Source: Phallus indusiatus (Eukaryota; Basidiomycota; Agaricomycetes; Phallales; Phallaceae). Taken from it: a stretch of DNA of 64,000 bases. Shown in pieces: positions 21,353 to 33,875 of this stretch. Numbering within the stretch: the first letter of the stretch is position 1; the number at the start of each line of letters is the position of its first letter. Position numbers and translations under genes: made by a program. Location: contig JAQFWX010000004.1 in the NCBI GenBank assembly GCA_027605045.1, forward strand, positions 1-64,000, written 5' to 3'. The notes under the pieces are model-generated. The model worked only from the letters and a program-made list of their open reading frames with translations, was not told where the DNA came from and did not search any database.

Positions 21353-21972
21353 ATGTTCGGTCGTTTAATTTCAAGCTCTCAACCGTATGAGAGTATCATA
21401 GTACATAATTTTCAGACACAAACAGCCCCAGCCATGTCGACAACATCAGATGTGCGACCCCAACGCATCAATACTACACTTCCAGGCTACCTTTCGTACG
21501 TACTTTGGTCAAGCACCCCTCCAGTTTCTAATTTGAATATAGTGTCGATGACTGCAGAAGCGACGTAGATTCAAGGTTCACGACTACTTCCTCGATAGGG
21601 TATACGTCATGCCATCCAAAATCTACTTCGGAAACCGCCAGTAGCCTAAGTAGCAGCAGCATAACCACAAGCTCTGTATCGTCCGATTCGGAAAGCATCA
21701 GTTCTTTAGAACTGTCCCCTCCACAAATTATCATTGAAGTCCTCGAAAACACCCTGAGCACTGATACCGGAGAGAACAGAGATCCGGAGACGTTTTTGGA
21801 GAGAGCACCAGAAGAAAGCGACAGCGATGGCAGCGCGATGGAATACCAGGATGTAGATATATACACTGACGAAGCGAGTGACGGAGGTAGTCTGCAATGG
21901 GACGAGCGAGCTTCCATCTCGGATACGGACGCAGTTTATAACTTCGAAGACTTCGAGGAAGAATCTTTTTAG
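21353..21972 (+). CDS. Small acidic Ser-rich protein, unknown
   Basis: Two exons joined by a 47 nt intron (21496-21542, GTACGT..ATATAG) that restores frame. Exon 1 encodes MFGRLISSSQPYESIIVHNF and a short basic segment; exon 2 is long, Ser-rich and acidic (SSLSSSSITTSS, then SPPQIIIEVLENTLSTDTGE, ending VYNFEDFEEESF). No known domain was seen. Predicted length is about 190 residues, mostly disordered except perhaps the PPQIIIEVLENTL segment. A later Met (MSTTSDVRPQ) is an alternative start. Confidence 0.6.
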
Positions 21973-22888
21973 AGATTAACGACAACCGATCCTTCCTTGC
22001 CTGATATGCTGTTATGGGACGTTTCCCACTTTACACTTCTTCTGCTTTGTACTTTTACATGCACATTCTTTAGCTATGTCTCTTTTTGATTAAGTAACGA
22101 AAACTTCAGACTGTATCATAAGCGTTTTCTTACACTTCCGGTTTCAGCACTAACGTGTGCTAATAGTTCCATGATAGTACGCAATAGTCGACAAGCGCCG
22201 ATAAGCGTGCCCCAGTGAGATTTTGATTGTTGTCTACTCCGGATCCCATCAAAGTACACAGGCCACAGAATTTCCGATAGTATTGCTCCACGTCCATTCG
22301 TAAAACGTTTTGTTGAGAGCTAGCTAGCTAGCGCGCGTTCATCACCAGCCAACCACCACTTGACATCATTTTAGGTTAGTTCCTATGACAGAGACTCAGT
22401 GATTTCCGCGTAATGGATGCTAAGCTATACCAGTGCCCCTTTCTCTCGTTATACTGAACTAAACAAATTCAAACCCACAAGTAGGCGATCGCACGCTGAC
22501 AGTCGTTGTATCCGAGTCAACTGCATTGTCAAGAGCGTCTGCACGTCATCGCAGTCAGCGTTGGCAGAGCAACCACCACAACATTCACATGATGCAAAAC
22601 TTAGCCTCGACGGCATTGATTGCACAGCCCTTGAGAGCTTAGTACAAACAAGCTAAGAGAATGTGCCCCCGGCTGATAGCCGTAGATGTATAGTTACTTA
22701 GCTGATGCGCTATTGATATAAACTGTGCGTCTGCATTCTTTAAAATTCCCTCTCACCTTTTCCCTTTAGTCTCCTCCATCTATTAATACTTTTAATTGCC
22801 CCCCTTTCACCACACTCTCTATTTCTTCTTGACTTAAATTAATTCTCTTTTAATATTTTTTTCAGTCTTCTGTAACGGGGGTGTACCC
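21973..22888. other. Intergenic region
   Basis: No gene was seen. It contains a (CTAG)n-like tract near 22319-22335 (GAGCTAGCTAGCTAGCGCGC) and a pyrimidine-rich stretch at 22740-22830 typical of fungal promoters just upstream of the next gene. Confidence 0.6.
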
Positions 22889-24622
22889 ATGGAAGAAGCG
22901 ACATTGACAGCGGCGGTGAAGGCGCTGGAAGTTGTGATTCCTGGTATTGATGCGACCAGATATTTAAGCAGTGAGCGATTTTGATAGTTTTCGATAATCT
23001 GCTCGACAAACCTTAACATCACTCGTAGTTGCAGGCCTCATTGTGCTCCTTTACGATCATCTACTTCTGTTATCTGTCGAGGTATATTTATTGTTCACCT
23101 TGGGTTCCTCCTATGACATTTTGTTTTAGGTTGATGTCGTATGGCCCGCTAAATGGTCTATCTCGAAAGGTCTTTTTCTTATAAACCGCTACACCTTGCC
23201 CGTCATATTTTTTATTAATACACACGGTAGGTTTCACTTGGTTGTTCCTTTCCAAGTTTTCAGAATATAAGAAACTGATTTTTCGTCCGTTTTTTGTTTA
23301 CCCGTACAGTACTTAGTGGAATATCATCAATGGGGTTAACAACTACTGTGAGAATTCCTTTATGATGCTCTCAATACCGTTCTCAATATTTTGTACACCT
23401 TTTAAAGTTGTACGCGGGCAGTTCTCCTTCAAAACAATGTCTTTCGTAACAAAGTCACTCTACAGTTGTCGTGTTTGGCTCCCGGTAGCTGCAACTTTAG
23501 GTATCACCTCATTGGCAATAGCGAATTGTAGGATTGGTTCTTTCAGATCTCTCGAGACATCAAGTTTTCTCATTTAGACCAACTTCTGCTTTTTTCTTTT
23601 AGTCTTCGTCGCTCAGAGGGTTTGGATTCTTTGGGCCCGTAACGTAGTCATCAAGAGATTTCTTGTGACCGCGTTCGTTCGTAAGAGCCTCTTCTGTCTT
23701 GCTAAATGGAAGGAAAGACATTTTTCCCTAGTGGTGTACACAACGACATATGCGATGATATGTTTTGTTTTTGCACGAACAGAGAGTGCGTCAGCTTATT
23801 TTCTACGTCTGTAATAAAAGACCAAGGTCAATCGGTCATTAGAAAATTTGGAGTTTTCTCCTGACCTTGGTATATGTGCACTTTCGACGAAACAGCCGCT
23901 ACTTGTCCTTTTGTATTGTATTCCAGTGAGCTTATCAAAAAATCTCAAACGAGACGAAAAAATAACTGTTCTTTCATCCAGATCGCCGTAGACGTCTTCA
24001 TCTTCCTTCTGACGTGTTATAATGCGTTTGATCGTCCTCGCCATTTGGAATCGTGGTTAATCAAACAACTTATTACCGATGGGATTGTTTATTTTGTGGT
24101 ACGCGACTTGAACGTTCATAGAATGCCTTTTTCAGGTTCTTGACATACGCTGATTGATAGTGCCTTCTCAGTGAGTCTCCCCCGGCCTTATTATAATATG
24201 TCTTCATGATTAATTTGTTCTCTCCTCTCAGGCCTGAGACTATTCAACATTATCGTAATTGCCAGTCAGCCGGTAAGCTACTACAGTATTATTTACAAGC
24301 TAGACCGTTGATGGTTAACGTTCATCACAATATTTAAGGTTCAGTTCAGTCAATTGGGTGTATAGTGAGGTTTTTTAACATCGTTTCACATTTCTGTCCT
24401 TCAAACACACTTTCTAGCTTTATTTGGACCATGATTACAGCTTTGGTTAATAGAATGTTATTAACCCGAGAGTTCACCCAACAACACGATGATGATCTGG
24501 ACGACAGTTTTGATTTTGATCCAGTAAATGTAGATGGAGTTCAATTTGATATGGTAACCGTGGAATCATCACTACTGGTATCTCAAGAATCGGAACGTCG
24601 AAGAAGTCATTTGCGGTGGTAG
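22889..24622 (+). CDS. DUF6533-family multi-pass membrane protein
   Basis: Many short exons. The first exons splice to MEEATLTAAVKALEVV, then IAGLIVLLYDHLLLLSVEVD, VVWPAKWSISKGLFLINRY and TLPVIFFI, the hallmark N-terminal DUF6533 block (a YDH-containing helix, a V-x-x-VW segment and a K-x-LFLINRY motif). Hydrophobic exons follow, including VFVAQRVWILWARN, and the C-terminal TM segment SNTLSSFIWTMITALVNRML precedes an acidic cytosolic tail (DDDLDDSFDFDP). Predicted seven-TM topology is usual for the family, which is greatly expanded in Agaricomycetes; its function is unknown. The middle exon borders (about 23300-24300) were not all assigned. Confidence 0.75.
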
Positions 24623-24907
24623 ATAGAGCTCTGCCGCGCTGGAGCTATACATGGAAAGAATATTTACGTCTACTGCGTCGAGTTTATGTATATTCCTTAC
24701 ATGACATACGCCATTGTCAATTTGAACTTTCAGCCCCAAAATCGACTTAGCGAATGGAAGTTTCCGTGCACCTAAATTCAGTTGGACATACCCGCAAAGT
24801 TCAAACCCTTAAAAATGAATTAAGCCATCGCGTTAAAATTAGGGTCAAACGGAGGAAAAGGATAAATCATCGACTCCTGACTCACATGTGGAGGTTCTGC
24901 GACCTTC

Positions 24908-25678
24908 ATGAGCTCAGATCTACACTCATGTAGAGAACACGTTGGAAGCTCAATGTTCTCTGAAAGTGTTTATTTGAGTCAGACGTCCTTGGAACCAACC
25001 GAGACGCAATCCAGATCTTATATAAACTCTCCGGCTGTTTACAGTAATTCTTTCCATTCTTTCGACGAGAGCGCAGGTATGGCTGCGGGTCGTGCAACGA
25101 CTTCATCTCAAAACATCTGCTTGTTGGATCAAAGACTAGTACTCGAAGAGACAGAAGATTCGGAGACAGATTCGTTGTTAGACTGTGAGTAATTCCCTAT
25201 TTAACCTGTACGGGACGACGAGCTCAGAGAAAGACGTTCAGATTATCTGGAACTGGACTCGAGTTCGTCATTGCCGTGGAGCACGCCTAGGTCGCTCAAC
25301 TCGGATTTCTCCGACCAGAACGATCGCGAGAAGCAACTGCAAGTGCAACAGCCAGCATCTAAACCAACCATGGAGAGAACCAGATTATCAGCTGTTTCGA
25401 ACCTTTCTCTGAGACGACACTCGACCCAGAAAACAGTCGTAGGGAAAAATCATCCAGTATTGCGCGCTCTTGAAGAGGAGGCTCGTCAGCTTCGTTGCGG
25501 ACAGCCCTGCGCCGCTAGACATTGCAAATGTCTTGGTCTTGAGACAATTCGCGATCCGGAGTTTTGTTCAGAGTATGATATTCACCGTTCTCCAAGTCTG
25601 AGTATATCTGATCTCTGTCTTCGTAGTCTGACGGTATGCCTAAGTGCGGTTTGTTGTCCCTTCTCAGGTTTCCATTAG
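24908..25678 (+). CDS. Unknown protein with a short Cys cluster
   Basis: Two exons. The ATG begins MSSDLHSCREHVGSSMFSES; exon 1 ends LEETEDSETDSLLDCE and joins, through a very short intron (about 43 nt, GTAATT..CTCAG), to ERRSDYLELDSSSSLPWSTP. The second part contains NHPVLRALEEEARQLRCGQP followed by CAARHCKCLGLE, a compact Cys/His cluster (C-x3-C-x4-C-x-C). The end is CLRSLTVCLSAVCCPFSGFH at 25678. The protein is about 240 residues and otherwise low in complexity. I do not recognise the family. Confidence 0.55.
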
Positions 25679-26071
25679 GATCAGTTACTTGTTTACCCTA
25701 CTGAACAAGATTAATCCATCATAGATATCATAAGATCGTGTAAAATATCTTTTTTTTTCTTTAGTGAACACTTAATTATCTTGTATGTAATCGTAATATC
25801 GAATCTATTGACAATGTTTTAATGTCACTCATACGCCAACACAGGAGGTCCTACTCAGATTTTGTGATTGGGGCGAAATTTCTTATTGAGTGATATTAAA
25901 AGAAAGAAAAAAACGACTACATAGTAGAGAACATTAATGCGTGGATATAAATTACAGGATACAAATATGCATTGACAATGCGTAAGCTATGGACTTTCTG
26001 CTCAGTATAAAGATATGCGGATGCAGAAATAATTAAGAAAAGGTAAACGTTTCGATGAGTTTATTTATTTT
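25679..26071. other. Convergent intergenic region
   Basis: AT-rich 3' flank of two convergent genes, with poly-T (TTTTTTTTTC near 25750) and AATAAT-like sequences. No gene was seen. Confidence 0.7.
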
Positions 26072-29000
26072 TTATTCTTCTTTATCTTCTCCTTCGCCTG
26101 TGATTGGGGCTACATCGAGTTCAATTTGCAATCCGTTGTCCAGCGGAAATCGTTGTCGGCACCATTCCCAGGGCATCCAAGGAACGACGGTGCGGCCACG
26201 AGAAAAGGGCTGGATGTTATCCTCGAGTTCCGACTCTGAATCTGAAGGCGGTGAAGGTATGAATACCGGCATTGTAGTATGACGGCGAGGCCGAGGCGTC
26301 AGCGCGTCTTCCGGATCGATAATGGCCTCGTTTTCTTGTTCCGAACTATCATCTAGACTAGGTCTCGTATCGGAGTCCGGTTCATTTTCTTGTAATCTGT
26401 CGTCCTCCAAAAGCAGCCTTTCTCCCCGATATCGTTGATTCAGAAAGGGGCTGTGATCTTCTGCCGTTTCGGGATCTAACGGAGTATGTGAAACCACTGA
26501 ATCTGACAGGCGTACTGGAGGTGTAAACCGATTTTGCTGACGAAACGTTGCTGTTAGATCCGACAATGGTTGACGCTGTAGTACAGGCAGAACAGGAAGA
26601 GAGTCCCGTCTGACAAGTCCGCCCAGTCGTGGTCGTTGTATGTTTGGCAACGAGCCCCGACGAATAAGCTCAGGGCTTGCAGGATTGAGGTTGGAATGAC
26701 GATATAGCGTGTCTACTCCGACGCGCAACTGGTTCGGGATACGAGCCATATTAGATGAAAGAGCATTCTGTATCGGTCCCGAGGTCGTTGACAGTGAAGC
26801 TGAAGATATAAGAGAATCTCGCCGTGAAGAACTCGACAGTCTGCGTCGAGCGCGCGAATAACCCCCCGTCCTTCTGGAGACGCTAGGCGAAGGTCGTAAA
26901 CCTCTGGTAGGTCTACTTTCATTCCGCGATATCGACCCAGGCTCATGCCTTGAACGAGATCGTAGCCTAGATACAGAGTTCTCGACATGGTCCTCGCCGT
27001 CATTATCGGAGGACACGGGACACTCATCCAGCTCTCGGGGTATTCTCCATGATCTTCGAGAGGATGACCGGTGCTGGGAGGATGAAGATCTTGGTAGCGC
27101 ATGTCGTGGAAGATGCCTAGAAACGGTCTCCACTTCATTAAGGAAAGAAGAATTAACGGGTAGAGGTTGTGGATGAGACACAGGAGCTGTTGCAATGACG
27201 CGAGGGGAAGACGGCGACGAAGGACTAGGAGATTGGTAGCGTGATACGAGAGTGATGTCAGCGTGCTCTTCCACAGCTGAACGCACGCTATCGGAGGAAT
27301 GAGAGGGGGAATATGCCGTAGAAGATGCTTGTTCCAAGTATGATCGCGACATTTCCTCGTCTTCGTTCCTTGGCGCCGAAACCTCGATGGTATGTTCCAA
27401 AGACTGAGAGGTTGATATCCCTTCCAAATCCATAACAAAATCATGCGAAGGTTCTACTGATATCAATCCATCATCAACATCCTCCGGAAATGTCAACAAT
27501 GAAGCTGAATCGAAGGCAAGGTATGGTGATGTGAATGAATTAAGAGGCGTTGTTGGTAATGACGGAACTAAATCTTGCGCTGACAGTTGCGGTAATGGCG
27601 GAGTATAATGGTGGAAGGACGACGAAGCTGATATCAGAAAGTCAGTGAAAGAATACTTTGAACAACGAAAGTTGTCGTACTGAAGGGTTCCAAAGTGTTG
27701 CTGTCCAGGTCCTCAACACTGGCTACTATAGCGTCCAGACTCCGAGCTGTATCGAAAGGGGCGTTTGATAAGGCCTGAGGTATTTCCGCTTGGCTGACGT
27801 CGTGGCTTGTCAATTCCGACGGATCGTTGAATAGTGTAGACTGATCCGCAGCTGAAGAAAGCTGGGAACTTTCTCGTGTTGAAGTAAGGTCCCTACTTGA
27901 TGGAACTAAGGAAGGCACAACAACGGCTGATCCAAAGCTTGAAGTCGCATCAGATGGAGGAGAAGCGACTTCGATTAGGATCCCAAGGTTTTCCACCTCC
28001 CCAGTAATCTCATTGCTCGCTTCAACATCGACAACCATAGCAGGAGATTCGTAGGCGATAGGGAGAGGTGTTGGCAACGTGCTAGACGATGCGGAGAACG
28101 AGTCGAGAGTGCCAGTATTCTGTACGGTAGTAGTATTGGGCTCGACCGCGGGGTTGATTACTGCATCTTGTACATCTACGGTATCTGATTCTGAATATGC
28201 CATGCCTTTTACTTCCGTCAAAAGACGTGTCTTTTTAAAGATACCAAATAGACTTCCTCACCTTGTACACGTTCTGGCGTTTGATAAGCCTGAGAGTCGT
28301 CGGCACGGAAAGGATTTGATAGTTCGATATTTAGTAAGTGTAAAGACGGCTGTTGTGAAGAAGCGGAAGTAGAATTTGCCCCAGTATTATTGGTGTGATG
28401 ATCATCTGATGCTTGCACTTCAGTCACAGCGTCCATCGCGGATCCGAGCACTTCATGCTCGCTGCCGGCAGGAAGTACGTTAGGCGCATGTTGATCTTGC
28501 AACGTGTCGGAGCTGGGGTCAATGACTTCCGTTTCAGACATTGTTTCCTCATTAGATTCACGAGGCTGAACAGTGTTGGACAGGCCTGAAGATCGTAAGT
28601 CGATTGCTATAGCTGGGTACCATGGAAATAACTGACCACGCATGCTATCATCTTGCGTGTGCGTCGAACGATGGACTGAAACTACTTCAGCTAAACTTTG
28701 TTCGTCCAAAGGATGAATTGCGTCGTTAGAGGCGGGTATAGGATTGGACGGCCATGTCACCCAGAAGACGTTGTTTGGTTCTGGTCCCAAGTTGTTTGGT
28801 CCGAGCTCCTCTTCAAAAGAAAGCAACTCGTCGGAAGATGACGGAGACCAGGAGGGTAATGCATATTCTTGCTGGGACTGTAGCCCAGCTTCGTCAGAAC
28901 TGGCAATGGGAAATGAGATAGAACCGTATAGATCCTGTGATACGGCTGTGGGAAGCCGGTCTTGAGGATGGGAAACAGTAGTACTTGGTGTTCGTGGCCC

Positions 29001-29993
29001 TAGGGAAGATCTTGAATTTGGGCTGACGATGGGCGTTGTTGTCAGGGGTTCCAAATAACGCCAGTGATACGGATATGAATAGTGCCGTTGTTTTGCGAAA
29101 TCGTAGGGTTTTGAAGAGGTAACGGCGGAAGCAAAGAACACAAAACGTTCCTTCGGTGTGTAGCCAGCTGGACCCATGTCGTTCAGTACAGGCTTGCCCT
29201 GTTCATCAAAAACGGCGGGTGCATAACGGAACCCAATTATGTTACCGCTTTTGTAGAAAGTAGCAGCAAAGTTGTGTTAGACAAAAACCCCGAGTGGCCA
29301 TACTTTTAACAAAACTTACCAACTAGAGCAGGCAAGTACCTGCCAATCTAGCTGACCCCACGAATTCATCAAAAACTCCACAAGGGTACTTCTTTGCTCC
29401 ATATCCAAGTAAGATCTATCGACCCTCCTTACGCTTCCCGTAGCAACCTGAGCACTATAAACGCGGTGTGTCGGGCTGACATAGGCACGGTGTGTAAGGA
29501 TGGTTCGGCAACCAGTAGACGGAAATTCAAGGGGCAGATCCTGAGCGGTTGAACTTGAAGACGAGGGACGAGGTTTTAACGATTCGTAACGTTGCATAAG
29601 GGACCTCAGACCGGAAGGACGCATGGGTTTCATGTCGTCAGGCTGATTGAACTTGAAACGCCATGGCAAAGGTGCGCCGCAAACCAAGGTAACATAGGGA
29701 GGCTGTGGTCGTCTACCATGCACTGCGCCCCGTCTGCGCAAACGGGAAGCTTCGCCTGTCCTGACAACGTCCTCTCCTACATCTCTGGTAATCAACCTAA
29801 TTTCGTTAGGATCATATGTTTGGTCGTTTTCTTCTTCTTCATCTGTAGCCTCGCCGATGAAAAGGCTTTCGCGAGCGTTGCTGGTTGTCAAGTAAGGTGT
29901 GGTAGTGAGTGTAGATGGTGCATTGGTAAGCTGACGGGTCGCACGAGCGCCGTCTGCAGCTCGCTCTTGAGCAGATGAACGGCCATTAGGCAT
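26072..29993 (-). CDS. Very large Ser-rich protein, unknown
   Basis: Four exons assembled by frame: MPNGRSSAQERAADGARATR through LDWQVLACSS; an intron to CGNIIGFRYAPAVFDEQGKP, MGPAGYTPKERFVFFASAV and HYSYPYHWRYLEPL; a ~54 nt intron near 28210-28265; then an intron near 27620-27672 into SSSFHHYTPPLPQLSAQ, ending APITGEGEDKEE. Total is roughly 1,180 residues. Exon 1 has an acidic Asp/Glu patch (TDEEEENDQTYDPNE) and a conserved-looking core (YVTLVCGAPLPWRFKFN, MEQRSTLVEFLMNSWGQLDW). The rest is disordered Ser/Pro/Arg with a late Arg-Ser-rich section. No catalytic motif was seen. Codon and frame continuity over nearly 4 kb make it a real gene. Confidence 0.75.
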
Positions 29994-31809
29994 CGTTGGG
30001 TGCCGCAGATAATAAAAAGAAACAGGTTTAAAACGCTTAAAAGACGAGAAGAGCCAACAAAGAATTTAACAAGTCCGGGATGATAAATGTGCGGTTTTGA
30101 CGTAGGGCTTACTTCATCTGGCCCATTCACGTGGTCAAATTTACAGCCCTCCAACAGCACGCCCATAGCGATCTTAACAAGCACTACGAACGCGAAACGG
30201 CATGTATACACGTTTTCGACAATTGGCACATTGGCACGAAGACACACGCGTTTCGGAGGCGGATATGAACACGGGATTAAGTCGTTTTTATATTGTGCCG
30301 TCATCGACAAGAACAATCATTGCAAGAAAGTGCCCGCATTTCTTTTGTAAGATGGTGAATCAGATCAATTTCAGCCATATCAATCTGCTTTGGAATGTGC
30401 CTTAGGGAGTCCCATGACTGTTGCTTGGTTTTTCTCTTCGGCGACAAGAAAATGTATGTAACTGTTTTCCTATTCATGAGTGCTAAGGGTACCGTTACTG
30501 AACCAAAAGTAATAAAGATCCAATACATGAATCGATATCGATGTGCCTGTCATTCCAAATGTTTGTAAAGGGAAAATGGAAGCCTTATTTCCGAACCTAA
30601 ACTGTTCTTTCTAAGTTCAAGAAAAAGAGACTCCCAATTGCAAAAGTATCCGACCCTTTACCACTCAAAGTCTTACTCTATTTGGACGAGGAAAAATATG
30701 GACGTGTCAACTGTCCTTACAGCTCAAGGATTCAACAGGTTCGAGCTGATATCCAATCATGTCAGGTATAATATCAATGAGCCCTTGTCTTGGAACTAGC
30801 TGACACCTTTTATTTCGAAGGGGCAGGCCGTTCAAAACTTCTCGCACTCAGATTGACCCATAAGGCTCCAAAAAAACGATCTTCCCCCCTTCTGTCTTCT
30901 TCGTTCAATAAGAAACCAAATTCCATCAAAGTCTAATCTTCAATTACAACCGGAGAAAGATTCCGCAACACTTCAGAATCGACGAGCGTAAATCCTTGTC
31001 ACGAGACACTCTTTTAGGTTGATATCCGATGAATACCGGATTTCTCATAAGATTTCAGAAAAGGAATTTCAGTTTTACTCACATCTTTCATGGCAATCAC
31101 TGATTTCGCTCGTTCATTCATGGGGAATAATATATTTTCGAGACAGTGTTGCCGCAGGAAGAATCCACAGGTTATACGTCCCGTCCAAATTACCGGGCAG
31201 CCTTTGAGATTTGAACCATTTTATTAATGAATTTATCATTAATACGGCCGGTGCATATGCCCTGCGCGTTATAAGTCGCGGAGTCGCTCCTTTAAATGCT
31301 TACCCTTCTCAATACGCTAATTGGGGAAAGCTGAAGAACTTGGCTTACTTTTCTCATCTTCTGCTTCTATCGTTCCACATTTGACACGTGTACTTCTAAG
31401 ATAACGCAAGCGAGTCGATTTCTATTTCCCGCATCCCATCGTCAATTTCTAACGCCGCTGCTTTTGAACTTGTTTTCTCATGCTTCTGACGCTCTAAGAT
31501 TGCTCATATCTCATGGTAAGGTACTTTTAACAAGCCGGTCCCTATCCCATCACTTACGATCAACAGTAAATGTAATGTAATTATATTGATTACATTCAAG
31601 TTCACCATATTTCCTCATTCCTCGGTTATTACGAGCGGCTGATGATTGGTGAAATGACGTAGCCTTTTCGTCGGCGGTCCCAACCAGCGTTTGGATCATT
31701 ATAAATACCGATACCTCAAACGCGTCAAACTCAGTGTGCTCCTACAACGTTATATTGACACTTCGGCTCTCAAGAATTTCTATACCAATATATACACGTT
31801 TTTCTTTAA
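29994..31809. other. Long divergent intergenic region
   Basis: Shared upstream region of the large Ser-rich gene (-) and the phosphate carrier (+). A small open frame at 29888-30316 (-) overlaps the 5' end of the former and shows no domain. A CACGTG hexamer lies at 31385-31390, and a TATAAATA box at 31700-31707, about 103 bp before the carrier ATG. Confidence 0.55.
31700..31707 (+). promoter_or_regulatory. TATA box of the phosphate carrier gene
   Basis: TATAAATA lies 103 bp upstream of the ATG at 31810, a normal distance for a fungal core promoter with a 50-70 nt leader. Confidence 0.45.
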
Positions 31810-33343
31810 ATGGACGTATCGAAAAAAGAAAGCAAAGAGTTACCAAATTATACGACTTTGAATTATAGTCAGTTCTTCGTGGCAGGTACGAGGGTGTCAT
31901 AACGTTTTATCTGCAGTCAGTTCCTATTATAGTAACCCTTTCTTCTTAGGTGCATTATGTGCAATGTAAGGCATTTTTTGTTCACCATTTATCTTATCTG
32001 AAGCGTTTTCAACCGTATATAATCACTAAGGGTTACACATGGTGCAATGACACGTAAATGATCTTTTTATTTTAAGTATTAAAACTGACAAAGCTTTGAC
32101 TAGCAATTGACGTTGTGAAAACTCGAATTCAGATTGACCCAGCGCTAGCCCGTTCGTCAATGTTTTTGGCAGGTCGTAAAATAGTAGCAAGCGAAGGACC
32201 CAAAGGACTCCTCACCGGTTTTGGCCCAACGGCTGTTGGATATCTTGTTCAGGGAGGAGGTAAATTCGCCGGATATGAGTATGAAGATTTTTTCTTGGTT
32301 AAATTGAACTAGTAACATGAATTTCACGCAGATTCTGGAAACGGAATTTTGTACAGCTTGCCGGTTCACAAGAGTATGCGAGTAAACATCGGACCGCCAT
32401 TTATCTAGGTGCATCCAGCGTCGCCGAGTTCGCATGTTCCCTTTTTAATTTCATCATCTTCATCAAAGCTCATTTCAGTACTTTTGGGAAACATGCAGAT
32501 TCTTTGCTGATATACTTTTAACGCCACTTGAAGCCACCCGGATCCGTTTGGTTTCTGATAGAACCTATGCGTCCGGCTTAGTCACTGGTTTCATGCGACT
32601 GGCTCGTGAAGGAGGCATACGCGATATGTATGCTGGATTTATACCCATCTTGCTGAAGTGGATATCTCTTTTTCTTATTGTTTACAATCTCACAAGCCCT
32701 GTTCAGGCAAATACCATACGCAATTGGGCAAGTAAGTTTCTTTCTCAACTGCAGACTCCGAAATTGGATAATAATTGAGCAACTTTTCCAATTAGTTTAC
32801 GGTCAATGAGTTCTGTCATGAAATAATATATCGTCAAATGACGGAGGAACAAAAGCGTTCTCTGTCGTCTACTTCGCGATTTAGCATTGCCTTGGGCTCA
32901 GGAGTTATTGCCGGTTTCGCCGCAGCCATATTGAGTCACGTATGCTTCATTACCGTTGAAAATTTGAATGATCACGTTCATTAAAACTCATTATTTCAGC
33001 CTGCTGACACTCTTCTAAGTCAAGTTAGAACATATTCAACTAGTTTTGCTAATACGTGGACTCAAAGCTACCTTATAGATCAATAAAGGACATGGCCCGA
33101 AAGGCTCTATGTTAAGTCGCCTTGCAGCTCTTTCGAGGGAGATTGGTCCAGTGGGTATCTGGGCGGGTTTAGGACCTCGGATGGTTATGACGGCCGGTCT
33201 TGTTTCCGGACAATTTCTTATTTATGGTGCTATCAAAGACGGTTTGTCTGCATACTTTCTGTCTCTGGTTGACAAATCTGAGAAGACCTTCACAATCAGC
33301 TTTGCACGCACCCCCCGGTGTCGAGATTCATAAAAGCGTTTAA
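31810..33343 (+). CDS. Mitochondrial phosphate carrier
   Basis: Eight or more exons. The protein starts [20 protein letters not shown] and carries all three mitochondrial-carrier signatures: PIDVVKTR (split across the intron ending GACTAG), PLEATRIR and PADTLLSQ. Phosphate-carrier landmarks are [34 protein letters not shown] and [20 protein letters not shown], characteristic of the fungal MIR1/SLC25A3 group. It imports inorganic phosphate with protons across the inner mitochondrial membrane for ATP synthesis. Removing a ~56 nt intron near 33242-33297 (GTTTGT..AATCAG) gives the C-terminus [18 protein letters not shown], which reads better than the unspliced end at 33333. Confidence 0.9.
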
Positions 33344-33875
33344 GCGGCAGGCATTCAAAGTCTTTTTACGAAATGAACGAACAATAGACAAATATTTCGC
33401 GCTGGAATTGGCTTTTGAGTGTTTATATTGTAAAATTTTCAGAGAAACGAGAGGCAGACCGCTAACAATAAGTTTGAATTACCCAAATGACACGAATGAA
33501 AAACTAAGAAGAATAAACTTCAAGCTTCCCTATGATTTAAAGGCGTACTATGAATATTCATCGAAGTTAGTTTCATATTATCTAGTCGAGTTCAATTGAC
33601 ATAGGACTATTATTCAGAAGAATTTAAAGATCGTTGTAACTCATTAGCGACGTCAGAAAAACGCCCGTGATTCCGAAAGGGGGGGTCATTTTATGTATAG
33701 TCACCATGAACATTCAATATTCAACATTTCAACGTTTTCAACCCTCAGGCCTCACCTGTGGCGCGAGTAGAGCACGTTTGTTTCAATTGGCACTTAAAAA
33801 AAGAGCTCATCCTCTTTCTTTTTAATCTTCTGCGTCTAGCATTCTCTTTAGCTCTTTTACCGATTTCTCAAGAAA
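33344..33875. other. Intergenic region
   Basis: 3' flank of the carrier and promoter of the bestrophin-like gene. An open frame at 33318-33599 overlaps the carrier end in another frame and is not supported. Confidence 0.6.

Noticed and set aside
26713..27444. 243-residue frame on the - strand
   Set aside because: It overlaps, on the same strand and in another frame, the last exon of the large Ser-rich gene, which has better splicing and length.
33318..33599. 93-residue + strand frame after the phosphate carrier
   Set aside because: Starts inside the carrier's last exon in a different frame, AT-rich with no domain.
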